From positions 682,001 to 746,000 of the forward strand of contig NZ_CP083950.1 in the NCBI RefSeq assembly GCF_006439395.2: DNA of 64,000 nt. The letters run 5' to 3'. This document shows, in pieces, positions 35,273 through 43,677 of this stretch (position 1 is its first letter; each line of letters starts with the position of its first letter). A program made the position numbers and the translations under genes. The stretch is from Mesorhizobium sp. B4-1-4 (GTDB lineage: Bacteria; Pseudomonadota; Alphaproteobacteria; Rhizobiales; Rhizobiaceae). The notes under the pieces are model-generated. The model ran no database searches. It was not told where the DNA came from and saw only the letters and a program-made list of their open reading frames with translations.

Positions 35273-36347
35273 TCCGCTCGTCCGCCTGCAGGCGGTATCG
35301 AAGATTTTTCCCGGCGGTATCGTCGGGCTCGACGCCGTCGATCTCGACATCATCAGCGGCGAGTTCATCACCCTGCTCGGACCATCGGGCTGCGGCAAGA
35401 CCACCAGCCTGCGCGTCATTGCGGGCTTCGAAAGCCCGTCGAGCGGCGCGGTGCTGCTCGACGGCCGCGACATCACCGAGCTTCGACCTTACGACCGGCC
35501 GGTCAATACCGTGTTCCAGGACTACGCGCTGTTCCCGCACATGAACGTCGCCGAAAATGTCGGCTTCGGTCTGTCGCTGCGCAAATTGTCCGGAGCCGAA
35601 CAGGCAAAACGCGTCGGTGAAGCCCTCGACATGGTCGGCCTCGCCGACAAGCTTCGTGCCCGCGTTTCCGAACTCTCCGGCGGCCAACGCCAGCGCGTCG
35701 CGCTCGCCCGCGCCATCGTCTGCGAACCGCGCGTGCTCTTGCTCGACGAACCGCTGTCGGCGCTTGACGCGCATCTGCGCGAACAGATGCAGGTCGAGTT
35801 GAAGCGGCTGCAGTCGCGGCTTGGCACCACCTTCGTCATGGTCACCCATGACCAGACCGAAGCGCTGTCGATCTCCGACCGCATCGTCGTCATGAACAAG
35901 GGCCGCATCGAACAGATCGCGCCACCGGCGGTACTGTACGACCGGCCCGCCACGACGTTCGTGGCGAGCTTCATCGGCACCATGAATCTCCTGCAGTCCC
36001 GGTTTGTCGGCCGCGACGGCGATCGCCTGCGTTTCGCCGCCGGCGCCCTGGCGCTGGAGGCAACTTCTGAAACTGGGAAGTCACCCCGGCAAGGCGAAGT
36101 GCGGACCATCGGGGTGCGCCCGGAGGACTTGCTGGCAACGACCGAGGCCGCGCCGAGCACGGCGCCGGCGCGCGTCAACAGCGTCGTCTTTCATGGCCGC
36201 ACGCTGCGGCTGCATGCCGAACTCGACCAAGGCGCACCTATTGTCATCGATGCGCCGCGCCAGGCGGAGGGTTTCCAATTCAGCGTCGGCGACGTCGCGC
36301 ATATCAGCCTGCGCCGTGGCGCCAACTGCCCTATGCTGCCTGGCTGA
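35262..36347 (+). CDS. Polyamine-type ABC transporter ATP-binding protein, PotA-like
   Basis: 361-residue ATPase: Walker A GPSGCGKTT (about 40-48), signature LSGGQRQRVAL (about 139), LLDEPLSALDAHLR, the switch His in MVTHDQTEALSIS, and a C-terminal TOBE domain (about 280-355). The start at 35262 lies inside the end of the regulator gene, with GAGG upstream. Last gene of the polyamine-type importer operon. Confidence 0.93.
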   Translation: MAPDPLVRLQAVSKIFPGGIVGLDAVDLDIISGEFITLLGPSGCGKTTSLRVIAGFESPSSGAVLLDGRDITELRPYDRPVNTVFQDYALFPHMNVAENVGFGLSLRKLSGAEQAKRVGEALDMVGLADKLRARVSELSGGQRQRVALARAIVCEPRVLLLDEPLSALDAHLREQMQVELKRLQSRLGTTFVMVTHDQTEALSISDRIVVMNKGRIEQIAPPAVLYDRPATTFVASFIGTMNLLQSRFVGRDGDRLRFAAGALALEATSETGKSPRQGEVRTIGVRPEDLLATTEAAPSTAPARVNSVVFHGRTLRLHAELDQGAPIVIDAPRQAEGFQFSVGDVAHISLRRGANCPMLPG

Positions 36348-36511
36348 CCTGCTCCATCGGCGGCTACAGGCAGTCGGCAACGGCCGCGAATACGCCGACT
36401 GGGGTCCATGACTTTCTCGAGGTCAAGGGCATCGGATGCGGGCTGGGGCTTCGAAGCAATCCACGCTTGACTCAAAGAGATGTTCCTGTTTTGTTCTAAC
36501 GCCGGAGCAAA

Positions 36512-37144
36512 ATGGGAGCGTTCCTTGGCGAGCGTACGCGTATGTACCAAGGCGAGTTCGATTTCGGAATTCCAGAGCCGCCATGGCGGCCTAAGCGGCC
36601 GGAGCGCGTCTTCTACGGCTTGTTTCTGCAGCAGAAGGACTATTCGCGGTTTGCGGATTGTCAAAGCCAGCTGTGCGGCCAATGTGAGATAACCGGCTCA
36701 CGTCTGCTGTATCACCGGTTTCACGTCAGCCTGCAACATGTCGGTGATTACAAAAGGCTGCCAGAGAAAATCATCTTCGCAGCGGCCCGATCGGGGCGAC
36801 GCATCGCGATGTCTGAGTTTGATGTCACCTTCCGTCATTTCAGGAGCTTTCCCGGTCGCCCGGCGACGAGGGGCCGCCCGGCCAAGCATCCTTTCGTGCT
36901 TCTCGCCGATGACGGACCGGTTTGTGAATTGAGCAGGAAGCTCGGCGCTGAAATGTCGCGCGAAGGACTCAAAGCTTCAGACGGTTTCGTTCCACATTTG
37001 ACGCTGGCCTATGACCAGAAACTTATTCCGCAACAGCCTATCGGCCCAATCAGCTTTGTCGCCCGGGAGTTCGTTCTTGTGCACAGCTTGCGCGGACTGA
37101 AGAAGTACGTTTTCCCGGACTGTTGGCCGCTCAGTGCGATGTGA
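36512..37144 (+). CDS. 2'-5' RNA ligase family protein
   Basis: 210-residue cytoplasmic protein of the 2H phosphoesterase (LigT/ThpR) superfamily. The two catalytic H-x-S/T-x motifs are HVSL (71-74) and HLTL (162-165). GGAG lies 4 nt before the ATG at 36512; an ATG at 36542 is an alternative. Proteins of this group hydrolyse or ligate 2'-5' or cyclic phosphodiester bonds in RNA or nucleotides; the natural substrate is not known. Stands alone between the importer operon and a SnoaL-like gene. Confidence 0.82.
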   Translation: MGAFLGERTRMYQGEFDFGIPEPPWRPKRPERVFYGLFLQQKDYSRFADCQSQLCGQCEITGSRLLYHRFHVSLQHVGDYKRLPEKIIFAAARSGRRIAMSEFDVTFRHFRSFPGRPATRGRPAKHPFVLLADDGPVCELSRKLGAEMSREGLKASDGFVPHLTLAYDQKLIPQQPIGPISFVAREFVLVHSLRGLKKYVFPDCWPLSAM

Positions 37145-37291
37145 TGCGCCGATCGCTCGCCCTCAAACCGTCGTCACAGAGCCGCGCTATGTCTATCGTC
37201 CTGACAAAGCTTGTCAGCTGTCGTGCGGGCAAAGCTGGCGGACTGGCGAGCGCTTCCCTACTTCGAGTGCGTCGGAACAGGAGGAAGACAA

Positions 37292-37645
37292 ATGACCGTC
37301 GCGGAAATTGCCAAGGATTTCACCGAACTGCTCAGGCGGGGCGACAACGAAAGTGCCGCTCAGAAGTACAATGCTGACGAAATCGTCAGCTATGAAGCCA
37401 TGGAGGGCCCTATGGCCGTCTGCAACGGCAAGGAAGCCGTGAAACAGAAGGGCCAGTGGTGGCAAGAGAACAACGAAGTGCACGGCGGCTCCGTCGAAGG
37501 CCCGTATGTCAACGGCGACCAGTTCGCGGTGCGCTTCACGTTTGACATAACGCCCAAGGCTACGGGCGAGCGCGTCACCATGGATGAGGTTGGCCTGTAC
37601 ACAGTCAAGAACGGCAAGATTACCGAAGAGCGCTTCTACTATTGA
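37292..37645 (+). CDS. SnoaL-like / NTF2-fold protein
   Basis: 117-residue small soluble protein with the pattern of a SnoaL-like NTF2-fold domain: an N-terminal helix (AEIAKDFTELLRRGDNESA), GKEAVKQKGQWW, and the C-terminal strand pair EVGLYTVKNGKITEERFYY. AGGAGG lies 7 nt before the ATG at 37292. Such proteins may be isomerases, ligand binders or have no enzyme activity; no specific role can be assigned. Confidence 0.75.
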   Translation: MTVAEIAKDFTELLRRGDNESAAQKYNADEIVSYEAMEGPMAVCNGKEAVKQKGQWWQENNEVHGGSVEGPYVNGDQFAVRFTFDITPKATGERVTMDEVGLYTVKNGKITEERFYY

Positions 37646-37834
37646 GGCAATGCCGCCGGCTTTCCGGAGTCTGCTTTCTTCGCTGCAGGCGAAAAACGAG
37701 CATGGCGGCCGGGGCAATGCCCTGGCCGTTCATGCGAGGTTCAAATCATCTTCACATGGGATGCGGGCGCTGGCAAAGCGGGAAGGGCGGTTTAGGGTGC
37801 AGGACGGATTCGACAATCAGCAGGGAAGCGCGCT

Positions 37835-38188
37835 TTGACGATCACCATATATGGCATCACCAACTGTGACACGATCAAGAAGGCACGCGTCTGGCTGGAG
37901 AGCCATGACGTGCCTTATCGTTTCCATGACTATCGGGCCGACGGGATTGAAGCGGGCAGGCTGAATGGCTGGGTCGGCAAGGTCGGCTGGGAAAAGCTCC
38001 TCAACAAGGGCAGCACCACGTTCCGCGAACTGCCGGAGACAGACAAGCAATCGCTCGACGAAAAGCAGGCCAAGGCGCTGATGCTGGCCAGACCGACGAT
38101 GATCAAGCGGCCGGTGCTGGAGGTCGGTGACAGTGTTCTCGTCGGGTTCAAGCCGGATGCTTATCAGCAGGTGGTTGGTGCAAAGTAG
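37835..38188 (+). CDS. ArsC/Spx-family thioredoxin-fold protein, YffB-like
   Basis: 117-residue thioredoxin-fold protein of the arsenate reductase-like family. A single Cys lies in GITNCDTIKKARVWL (Cys11), and the family segment RPTMIKRPVLEVGDSVLVGF is present. The lack of other Cys residues fits the YffB subgroup (possibly glutathione-dependent) better than true arsenate reductase. The start is a TTG at 37835 with AGGGA upstream. No arsenic genes are near. Confidence 0.85.
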   Translation: MTITIYGITNCDTIKKARVWLESHDVPYRFHDYRADGIEAGRLNGWVGKVGWEKLLNKGSTTFRELPETDKQSLDEKQAKALMLARPTMIKRPVLEVGDSVLVGFKPDAYQQVVGAK

Positions 38189-38208
38189 ATAGGTGGCGAT
38201 CCTTCGCG

Positions 38209-38361
38209 CCCCCCTCTGTCCTGCCGGACATCTCCCCCACAAGGGGGGAGATTGGCAGCTCCGCTGTCGGACCTTCGTCTTCAACGTTGAAAATTGGCGA
38301 AAGCCATCGCGACATCGATCTCCCCCCTTGTGGGGGAGATGTCCGGCAGGACAGAGGGGGG
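38209..38361. repeat. Rhizobial intergenic mosaic-type repeat with 44-bp perfect inverted arms
   Basis: Arms at 38209-38252 and 38318-38361 are exact reverse complements over 44 bp, separated by 65 bp. Each arm also folds on itself through ATCTCCCCC...GGGGGGAGAT. Repeats of this kind, with CTGTCCTGCCGGACATCTCC at the core, are frequent between genes in Mesorhizobium. It lies between the convergent ArsC-like and DUF488 genes and could end transcription from both sides. Confidence 0.8.
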
Positions 38362-38394
38362 GCGGCGCTGTCCCGCCAGCTTTCGAAAACCGCT

Positions 38395-38748
38395 TCAATC
38401 CCCGCGCAAGTACCCCGCCAGCGCCACTGCATTGTTGTGCGCCTCGTCATGCGCTCCGTAGAGCAACGTCACCCGGCCTTTATCAAGCAGAGCGCGCAAC
38501 ACCGTCACCGCATCGTCATTGCTATCCAGCTCGGCTCGATACCGCCGCTGAAACTCTTTCCAACGCGCTGGCTCATGGCCGAACCATTTGCGCAGGTCGT
38601 CGCTCGGTGCGATGTCCTTCAGCCATAGCGTCAGCGCGGCGTCCTCCTTGCTGACGCCGCGCGGCCAGATGCGGTCGACCAGCACCCGTTGTCCGTCACC
38701 GGGCGCCGGTGGCTCGTAAATCCGCTTGACCGCCAATTCGAGGGCCAT
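38395..38748 (-). CDS. DUF488 family protein, YeaO-like
   Basis: 117-residue small protein with the DUF488 hallmarks RVLVDRIWPRGVSKEDA, LWLKDIAPSDDLRKWFGH and VTLLYGAHDEAHNNAVAL. GGAG lies 6 nt before the ATG. The family is widespread, but its biochemical role is not settled. It is 28 bp from the end of the aminopeptidase gene on the same strand, so it may be the last gene of that operon. Confidence 0.85.
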   Translation of the reverse strand: MALELAVKRIYEPPAPGDGQRVLVDRIWPRGVSKEDAALTLWLKDIAPSDDLRKWFGHEPARWKEFQRRYRAELDSNDDAVTVLRALLDKGRVTLLYGAHDEAHNNAVALAGYLRGD

Positions 38749-38776
38749 GGAAAGCTCCGAAAGCCAAGGGGCGTCG

Positions 38777-40033
38777 TCAGGCCCACTCGCCCTTGCGCAT
38801 CACAGGCACGCGGCTGCCGTCCTTGTTGACGCCGTCAATGTCGATCTTGTCCGAACCGATCATCCAGTCGATGTGGATGAAGCTCTTGTTGCCGCCGCGC
38901 GCCGCGATCTCGTCCTGGCTGAGCGAGGCGCCATTGACGAAGCATTTCGAATAGCACTGACCGAGCGCGATGTGGCAGGCGGCGTTCTCGTCGAACAGCG
39001 TGTTGAAGAACAGCAGGCCGCTGGCCGAGATTGGGGAGGAATGCGGCACCAGTGCCACTTCGCCGAGGCGGCGTGCGCCTTCGTCGGTGTCGAGCACTTT
39101 CTTCAAGACATCCTCGCCCTTCGACGCCTTGGCCTCGACGATCCTGCCTTCTTTGAAACGCACCGAGATCTCGTCGATCAGCGTGCCCTGGTAGGACAGC
39201 GGCTTCGTGGAGGAGACATGCCCCTCGACGCGCCTTGCATGCGGCGTGGTGAAGACTTCCTCGGTCGGGATGTTGGGGTTGCAGGTGATGCCGTTCTTGG
39301 CCGTCGAGGCGCCGCCTATCCATTCATGGCCGTCCGCCAGCCCGACCGTCAGGTCGGTGCCCGGGCCGGTGAAATGCAGGGCGTGGAAGTTGTGGCCGTT
39401 GAGCCATTCTGTGCGGCCGCGCAGCGCTGCGTTGTGCGCCTTCCAGTTGCCGATCGGATCCTCGACATCGACGCGCGAGGCGGCGAAGATGGCGTCGGCA
39501 AGCTTCGCCACGGCGACGTCGTCGGCGTCATCCGGGAAGACTTGCCTGGCCCAGGCCAGATCGGGATAAGCGATAATGTTCCAGTTGATATCGAAGCCGG
39601 TGATCTTTTCCAGCGCCGGCTGGTAGGCCACCGAATTGGCCTTGTTGGCGCGCGCCACCTTGGCCGGGTCCTGCGCCGACAACAGCGAGGGATCCTCGCC
39701 GCGCACGGCAAGCCGGGCCGCATTGTTGGAGAAGGCCTCCGCCATGCCCTCATACAGCCAGCCGGCGGCGCGGTCGAAGCCGGCGTCGGCGCCGAAGCGG
39801 TAGCGCGCCAGCGTTATCTCGTCATCGTTGAAGATCGGCGTCACTAGTCCGGCGCCGGCCTTGTAGGCATGCTCGACGATGCGCCTGGTCAGCGGCAGTG
39901 CTGCGATCGACGATGTCAGCACCAGATCCTGTCCCGGTTGCAATTGCAGGCCTACCTTGATGGCGACCTCCGCCAGCCTGTCGAGCTTCACCGGGTCGAT
40001 CGTTGCGGAAACGCCGCGCGAATGTGTGGTCAT
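38777..40033 (-). CDS. M29 family aminopeptidase (AmpS-like)
   Basis: 418-residue cytoplasmic metallo-aminopeptidase. Likely metal-binding segments are TEEVFTTPHARRVEG, FDENAACHIALGQ and HIDWMIGSD, in the order expected for family M29. It removes N-terminal amino acids from peptides using two divalent metal ions. Its start overlaps the stop of the LysR gene upstream as ATGA, so regulator and enzyme are co-translated. The DUF488 gene follows. Confidence 0.92.
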   Translation of the reverse strand: MTTHSRGVSATIDPVKLDRLAEVAIKVGLQLQPGQDLVLTSSIAALPLTRRIVEHAYKAGAGLVTPIFNDDEITLARYRFGADAGFDRAAGWLYEGMAEAFSNNAARLAVRGEDPSLLSAQDPAKVARANKANSVAYQPALEKITGFDINWNIIAYPDLAWARQVFPDDADDVAVAKLADAIFAASRVDVEDPIGNWKAHNAALRGRTEWLNGHNFHALHFTGPGTDLTVGLADGHEWIGGASTAKNGITCNPNIPTEEVFTTPHARRVEGHVSSTKPLSYQGTLIDEISVRFKEGRIVEAKASKGEDVLKKVLDTDEGARRLGEVALVPHSSPISASGLLFFNTLFDENAACHIALGQCYSKCFVNGASLSQDEIAARGGNKSFIHIDWMIGSDKIDIDGVNKDGSRVPVMRKGEWA

Positions 40034-41022
40034 GATCCTGCCTGTCGTAGTGGGATGTCTCGTTCAACATAGACCGGTGCCACGCTGCTTTCCACCGCGT
40101 TCGTGCCAGCGGGTCCTGCAGTCACCGATCCGAACTGTGCCATCGTCGCCTCGATCTCTTGCCGGATCCAGACCTTGAAATCGCGGACCTTGCGGCTCTC
40201 CGCCTTGGCCGACGAGGTCACCAGCCAGTAGCCGAGCCCGCTTTGGGCGCGGACCCCGAACGGCGCCACAAGCCGCCCGTCGGCCAGTGCATCGGCCGTC
40301 AGCAACTGCCAGCCCAGCATCACGCCATGGCCGGCGATCGCCGATTCCAGACACAGCATCGGATCGGTGAAGCGCGCGCCTTTCTGGAAGGTGACGGGCG
40401 GAACGCCGGCGGCGGCGAACCAGCTTTCCCAGTTGATCATCGCCCGTTCGTCGGTGATGGCGCAGGTCTGCGCCAAATCTTCGATCGATTGCAATTTGCC
40501 AGCGATCGATGGCGCGCAGACCGGGAAGATCTCCTGCGCCAAAAGCAGTTCTGCTCGCCCGCCCGGCCATTTGCCGTCGCCAAGCCGGATGGCGATGTCG
40601 ATGTCCGAGTGATCGAGATCGGTGAGCCGCACCGAGGCGTCGATGCGCAGCAGCACGTCGGGATGCCGGGCGAAGTGGCGCGACAGCCGCGGCAGCAGCC
40701 ATTTCGAGGCGAAGGCCGGTGCCACCGAAACCACCAGCGTGCATTGGGTCGCTTCGTCCGCCATCGCCACCGCGTAGGCAAGCTCGCGAAACCCCGCGCC
40801 GAGGCGGGTGGCGAAGATGGCGCCGAATTCGGTCAGGACCAGACCGCTCGCCGTACGCTCGAACAGCGCCTGGCCGAGTTGCTTTTCGGTGCGGCTTATC
40901 TGCTGGCTGACGGCACTGACGGAAACGTTGAGCTCGCCGGCGGCCGCCGCCAGCGATCCGAGACGGGCGACGGTTTCGATGGCGCGAAGGCCATTGAGAT
41001 GGACGCGGTTGAGCATGGCCAT
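40030..41022 (-). CDS. LysR-family transcriptional regulator, GcvA-like
   Basis: 330-residue LysR-type regulator. The helix-turn-helix region is NRVHLNGLRAIETVARLGSL, then AAGELNVSVSAVSQQISRTE. The start at 41022 is chosen from the family N-terminus; the frame is open to 41301 but not coding-like. No strong ribosome-binding site is present. It is translationally coupled to the aminopeptidase gene, an unusual tandem rather than divergent layout for a LysR regulator and possible target. Confidence 0.88.
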   Translation of the reverse strand: MAMLNRVHLNGLRAIETVARLGSLAAAAGELNVSVSAVSQQISRTEKQLGQALFERTASGLVLTEFGAIFATRLGAGFRELAYAVAMADEATQCTLVVSVAPAFASKWLLPRLSRHFARHPDVLLRIDASVRLTDLDHSDIDIAIRLGDGKWPGGRAELLLAQEIFPVCAPSIAGKLQSIEDLAQTCAITDERAMINWESWFAAAGVPPVTFQKGARFTDPMLCLESAIAGHGVMLGWQLLTADALADGRLVAPFGVRAQSGLGYWLVTSSAKAESRKVRDFKVWIRQEIEATMAQFGSVTAGPAGTNAVESSVAPVYVERDIPLRQAGS

Positions 41023-41118
41023 TTGAGTTTTTCTAAACCGATCCGACCGGAATCTCAATTGAAAGAGAGACCGAAACGGCTGACCTTGTTGAGGGGAGAC
41101 AGATCCACGGAGCCGGAA

Positions 41119-41343
41119 ATGCTGAGGATGCTGTCGTCGCTGAAGGTCATGTTCGCCGCGAATGCGTCGCATGAGCCACTCTGCGACCGCGATACGCAGA
41201 GGTGGGTGACCGATCCGCTGTCGCATCCGGTGCTGAACGCCATGTCGCAGCGTGAACTCGCTGACGTGCCGTTCAGGCTGACGGCGCGGCGGACCGTGCA
41301 TGAGACCGCTTCATTTCACGTCGATTTCGGTGGACGCTGCTGA
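41119..41343 (+). CDS. Small hypothetical protein
   Basis: 74-residue open frame starting at the ATG 41119, with GGAG 6 nt upstream. The middle, DPLSHPVLNAMSQRELADVP, resembles short rhizobial proteins in which a DPLSHP segment is followed by a REL/QLADLPF segment. No membrane segment or signal peptide. It lies between the divergent LysR and MFS genes. It could be real or chance coding in GC-rich DNA; codon use looks gene-like. Confidence 0.45.
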   Translation: MLRMLSSLKVMFAANASHEPLCDRDTQRWVTDPLSHPVLNAMSQRELADVPFRLTARRTVHETASFHVDFGGRC

Positions 41344-41461
41344 GCGGACGCCACGCGTTCGGGATCAAGCAAAAGTCGAGCGGAGCATGGCGCGCTGAGG
41401 CCCCGCTGGCCCAATGAAAGGCGGATTGTTTCGGCGGTCGCTGCATTTATTGTGCGCTGCA

Positions 41462-42634
41462 ATGAAATCGGCCAACTCCACAGCGCTGCGCTTCGCCTTC
41501 GCCGGCATGATTGCCATGGCCGTCGCCATGGGCATCGGCCGTTTCGTTTACACGCCGATCCTGCCCGGCATGATGGAAGAACTGCATCTGTCGCCGGCCA
41601 ATGCCGGGTGGATCGCTTCCGCCAATTACCTCGGCTACCTTGTCGGGGCGCTTGCCGCGGCTGGCGGCTGGGCGCATGGGCGCGAGCGTTTGCTGATGCT
41701 GACAGGTCTTGGCGCCAGCACCGTGCTTGCCGCGCTGATGGGGCTGACCGACACAATGGTCGCCTTTCTCGTCATCCGTTTTCTGGCGGGTCTCGCCAGC
41801 GCCTTTGTCATGGTGTTCATGGCCAGCATCGTTTTCAGCCATATTGCCGCCGCCGGTCGTGGCGACCTGCAGGCCTGGCATTTTGGCGGCGTCGGCCTTG
41901 GTATCGCGATATCGGCGGCGATGATGGCGGTGCTGGTCACTGGGCATGCCGGCTGGGCGGCCGGCTGGCTCTGGTCGGCGGCCATTTCGGCATGCGGTTT
42001 CGTGGTCGTCGCGCTCTTGGCAAACGAGGGCCCGCTCGCCAATGGCGAAACGAGCCGCGAGCCGGCACTGCCGAAAGACCGGTCGCTGAGGAAGGTCATC
42101 GTCGCCTACGGCCTGTTTGGGTTTGGCTATGTGGTGACCGCGACATTCCTGGTCGCCATCGTCCGGCAAGGTGGCGGCAGCCGCGTTTTCGAGGCCATGG
42201 TATGGATGGTCGCCGGCCTCGCCGGCTTTCCCTCGACCTGGCTCTGGCAGAAGATCGCCACGCGGATCGGGCTCTATGGCGCCTATGCGCTGGCGTGCTT
42301 CATCGAGGTGATTGGCGTCACCGCCAGCGTGGCGCTTGGCGGATATTCGGGGCCACTGCTTGGCGGCCTGCTGCTCGGCGGCACCTTCATTGCCATCACC
42401 GCGCTCGGCCTGCAGGCAGCGCGGCAGCAGGCGCCAAGGGCGCCCCGGCGCATCTTTGCCTTGATGACGGCGTCGTTCGGCCTTGGCCAGATCATCGGCC
42501 CCATCGCCGCCGGGTTTCTGGCCCAGATGTCAGGCGATTTCTTTCTCGCTTCGATCGTCGCCGCGGCCATGCTGATCGTTTCCGGCGTCATCACCTGGTC
42601 GGCCGCGCCAAAATCGGGTAGTGTCTCAGTTTGA
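41462..42634 (+). CDS. MFS transporter, YbfB/YjiJ family, with C-terminus altered by an insertion
   Basis: 390-residue inner-membrane transporter with about twelve hydrophobic segments and the family start AVAMGIGRFVYTPILPGMM. The ATG at 41462 is preferred; an ATG at 41414 is in frame. The last codons GSVSV and the TGA stop are supplied by the left end of the mobile element that begins at 42617. Removing the element and one target copy restores a natural end: after Lys-Ser the frame would read Pro and then TGA (43970-43972). Only the last residue is lost and five are added, so the protein probably still works. Substrate unknown. Confidence 0.88.
   Translation: MKSANSTALRFAFAGMIAMAVAMGIGRFVYTPILPGMMEELHLSPANAGWIASANYLGYLVGALAAAGGWAHGRERLLMLTGLGASTVLAALMGLTDTMVAFLVIRFLAGLASAFVMVFMASIVFSHIAAAGRGDLQAWHFGGVGLGIAISAAMMAVLVTGHAGWAAGWLWSAAISACGFVVVALLANEGPLANGETSREPALPKDRSLRKVIVAYGLFGFGYVVTATFLVAIVRQGGGSRVFEAMVWMVAGLAGFPSTWLWQKIATRIGLYGAYALACFIEVIGVTASVALGGYSGPLLGGLLLGGTFIAITALGLQAARQQAPRAPRRIFALMTASFGLGQIIGPIAAGFLAQMSGDFFLASIVAAAMLIVSGVITWSAAPKSGSVSV
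42609..42616. repeat. Target-site duplication, left copy
   Basis: CAAAATCG directly before the left terminal repeat. The same eight bases follow the right terminal repeat at 43959-43966, as expected for insertion of an IS1-type element. Confidence 0.9.
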
Positions 42635-42635
42635 A
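42617..42635. repeat. Left terminal inverted repeat of the element
   Basis: GGTAGTGTCTCAGTTTGAA, matched exactly by the reverse complement at 43940-43958. It supplies the last codons and stop of the MFS gene on the plus strand and contains the stop codon of the Imm8-like gene (42626-42628) on the minus strand. Confidence 0.92.
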
Positions 42636-42997
42636 TTTCCAAGCAGGTACTCAAACTCCCATTCGCCTAAGCGGGAAAGCTGGAAGGCGATATCGTTCCA
42701 CGTCTCGCCCTCAACCGCACAACGTTCGCTCAGGAAACTCTCCAGCTCTACATGATCGAACCTAGGCATGAAGATTACGCCGCCGCCTGAAAAGACCTTT
42801 TCTGTCTGGGACCGCAGAAACCTATTTGTCGAGCAAACCGTTGCCGTGAACGCGTCTGACCCTTCCTTGCCTGCTTCGCCAGCGTAGAAGTCTATTTCAA
42901 CCAAGAAGTCAGCGGGATCGTCTGGAAGCCAAGTGGCCGGGTCTTCCCCCAATATGGCGGAGTTTGTAAAACGGTAGCCTCTGTACTCGGCCTTCAT
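42626..42997 (-). CDS. Imm8-type immunity protein carried by the IS1-like element
   Basis: 123-residue acidic cytoplasmic protein. It matches the Imm8 pattern of polymorphic-toxin immunity proteins: PDDPADFLVEIDFYAG near the start, AFTATVCSTNRFL, MPRFDHVELESFLSERC and the C-terminal TWNDIAFQLSRLGEWEFEYL. Known Imm8 proteins neutralise a co-encoded toxin domain; no toxin gene is seen here. The ATG at 42997 overlaps the stop of the transposase remnant as ATGA, so it would be translated from the transposase transcript. The stop lies inside the left terminal repeat. Confidence 0.78.
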   Translation of the reverse strand: MKAEYRGYRFTNSAILGEDPATWLPDDPADFLVEIDFYAGEAGKEGSDAFTATVCSTNRFLRSQTEKVFSGGGVIFMPRFDHVELESFLSERCAVEGETWNDIAFQLSRLGEWEFEYLLGNSN

Positions 42998-43404
42998 GAG
43001 ACAGGCACCTTGAGTTTCTTGTACGGTCCGCGCTTGCCCGGTTTCGGCGCGACGGCGTCCATCATTCCGCAGAGATCGTCCATCGACCACAACGTTGCCG
43101 ACACGCCAGCGGCCATTGCCGGCGACATTTTCAGCGTCTTGTGAACGCGGATGAAGTTGTACCAAACCGTGTACAGCGCGACCATATGGACGTGGTTATC
43201 GAACTTCTTCGAAAACGCGTTGGTCAAGCGAGTGAAGCGGCGCATCTGCATCCGCATGGTGAGGTTCTGGCGCTCGACGTGCGACGTGCTGACGTGCGCC
43301 AGGTCGGGCTGGCCTTCGATGCGGGTCTTCTTCGCGCCAGTGCATACGGCGGGGCTGTAGCGGCGTTCCTGTGGCACCGCCTTGCCTTCCGGCTCGCCAT
43401 ACAA
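42994..43404 (-). pseudogene. IS1-family transposase, N-terminal and catalytic part missing
   Basis: About 136 residues remain, corresponding to the C-terminal portion of an IS1-type transposase (STSHVERQNLTMRMQMRRFT and the FIRVHKTLKMSPAMAAG region). The zinc-finger start and the central DDE residues expected upstream are absent. In the same frame a TAG stop lies about 50 bp upstream of 43404, after unrelated sequence (GFCCPCRQSTVAEL), so the deletion junction should be near 43405-43445. The remnant should not be active. It keeps an intact stop that is coupled to the Imm8-like gene. Confidence 0.8.
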
Positions 43405-43443
43405 TTCAGCTACCGTTGACTGGCGGCAAGGACAACAAAAACC

Positions 43444-43674
43444 CTACTTAGACCAACGCTTCGCAGCCGCCTTCTTGGCGATCTCTGCGCGCCGCTCTGG
43501 CGTCATGTTCTCAGCGCTCTTCTTTCCGCCCCTCGCGCCGAGCGCCTTGGCGGCAGGGTCTTTGCCGTCTTCAACGATTTCGTCGGCTTCCTCGCCTGTT
43601 GCAATGCGCATGACGCGGACGGCGTTGCCGATCACGTCGGCGGGCCGCTTCTGGCCTTTAGGTCCGGTTGGCAT
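43444..43674 (-). CDS. Small basic histone-H1-like/RNA-binding-type protein
   Basis: 76-residue protein with two parts: an N-terminal RPADVIGNAVRVMRIATGE segment and a Lys/Ala-rich tail, KKSAENMTPERRAEIAKKAA, of the type found in short rhizobial proteins often labelled histone H1 or RNA-binding. The tail suggests nucleic-acid binding; the function is unknown. The gene starts 3 bp after the stop of the small gene upstream. Its presence inside a mobile element is unusual because relatives are usually chromosomal. Confidence 0.65.
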   Translation of the reverse strand: MPTGPKGQKRPADVIGNAVRVMRIATGEEADEIVEDGKDPAAKALGARGGKKSAENMTPERRAEIAKKAAAKRWSK

Positions 43675-43677
43675 TCT

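Noticed and set aside
38209..38361. CRISPR-like repeats
   Set aside because: There are only two arms, in inverted orientation, without regularly spaced direct repeats; no cas gene is present.
41462..42634. Calling the MFS gene a pseudogene because a mobile element interrupts it
   Set aside because: The insertion falls at the second-last codon and the terminal repeat supplies a stop, so nearly the full protein is made.
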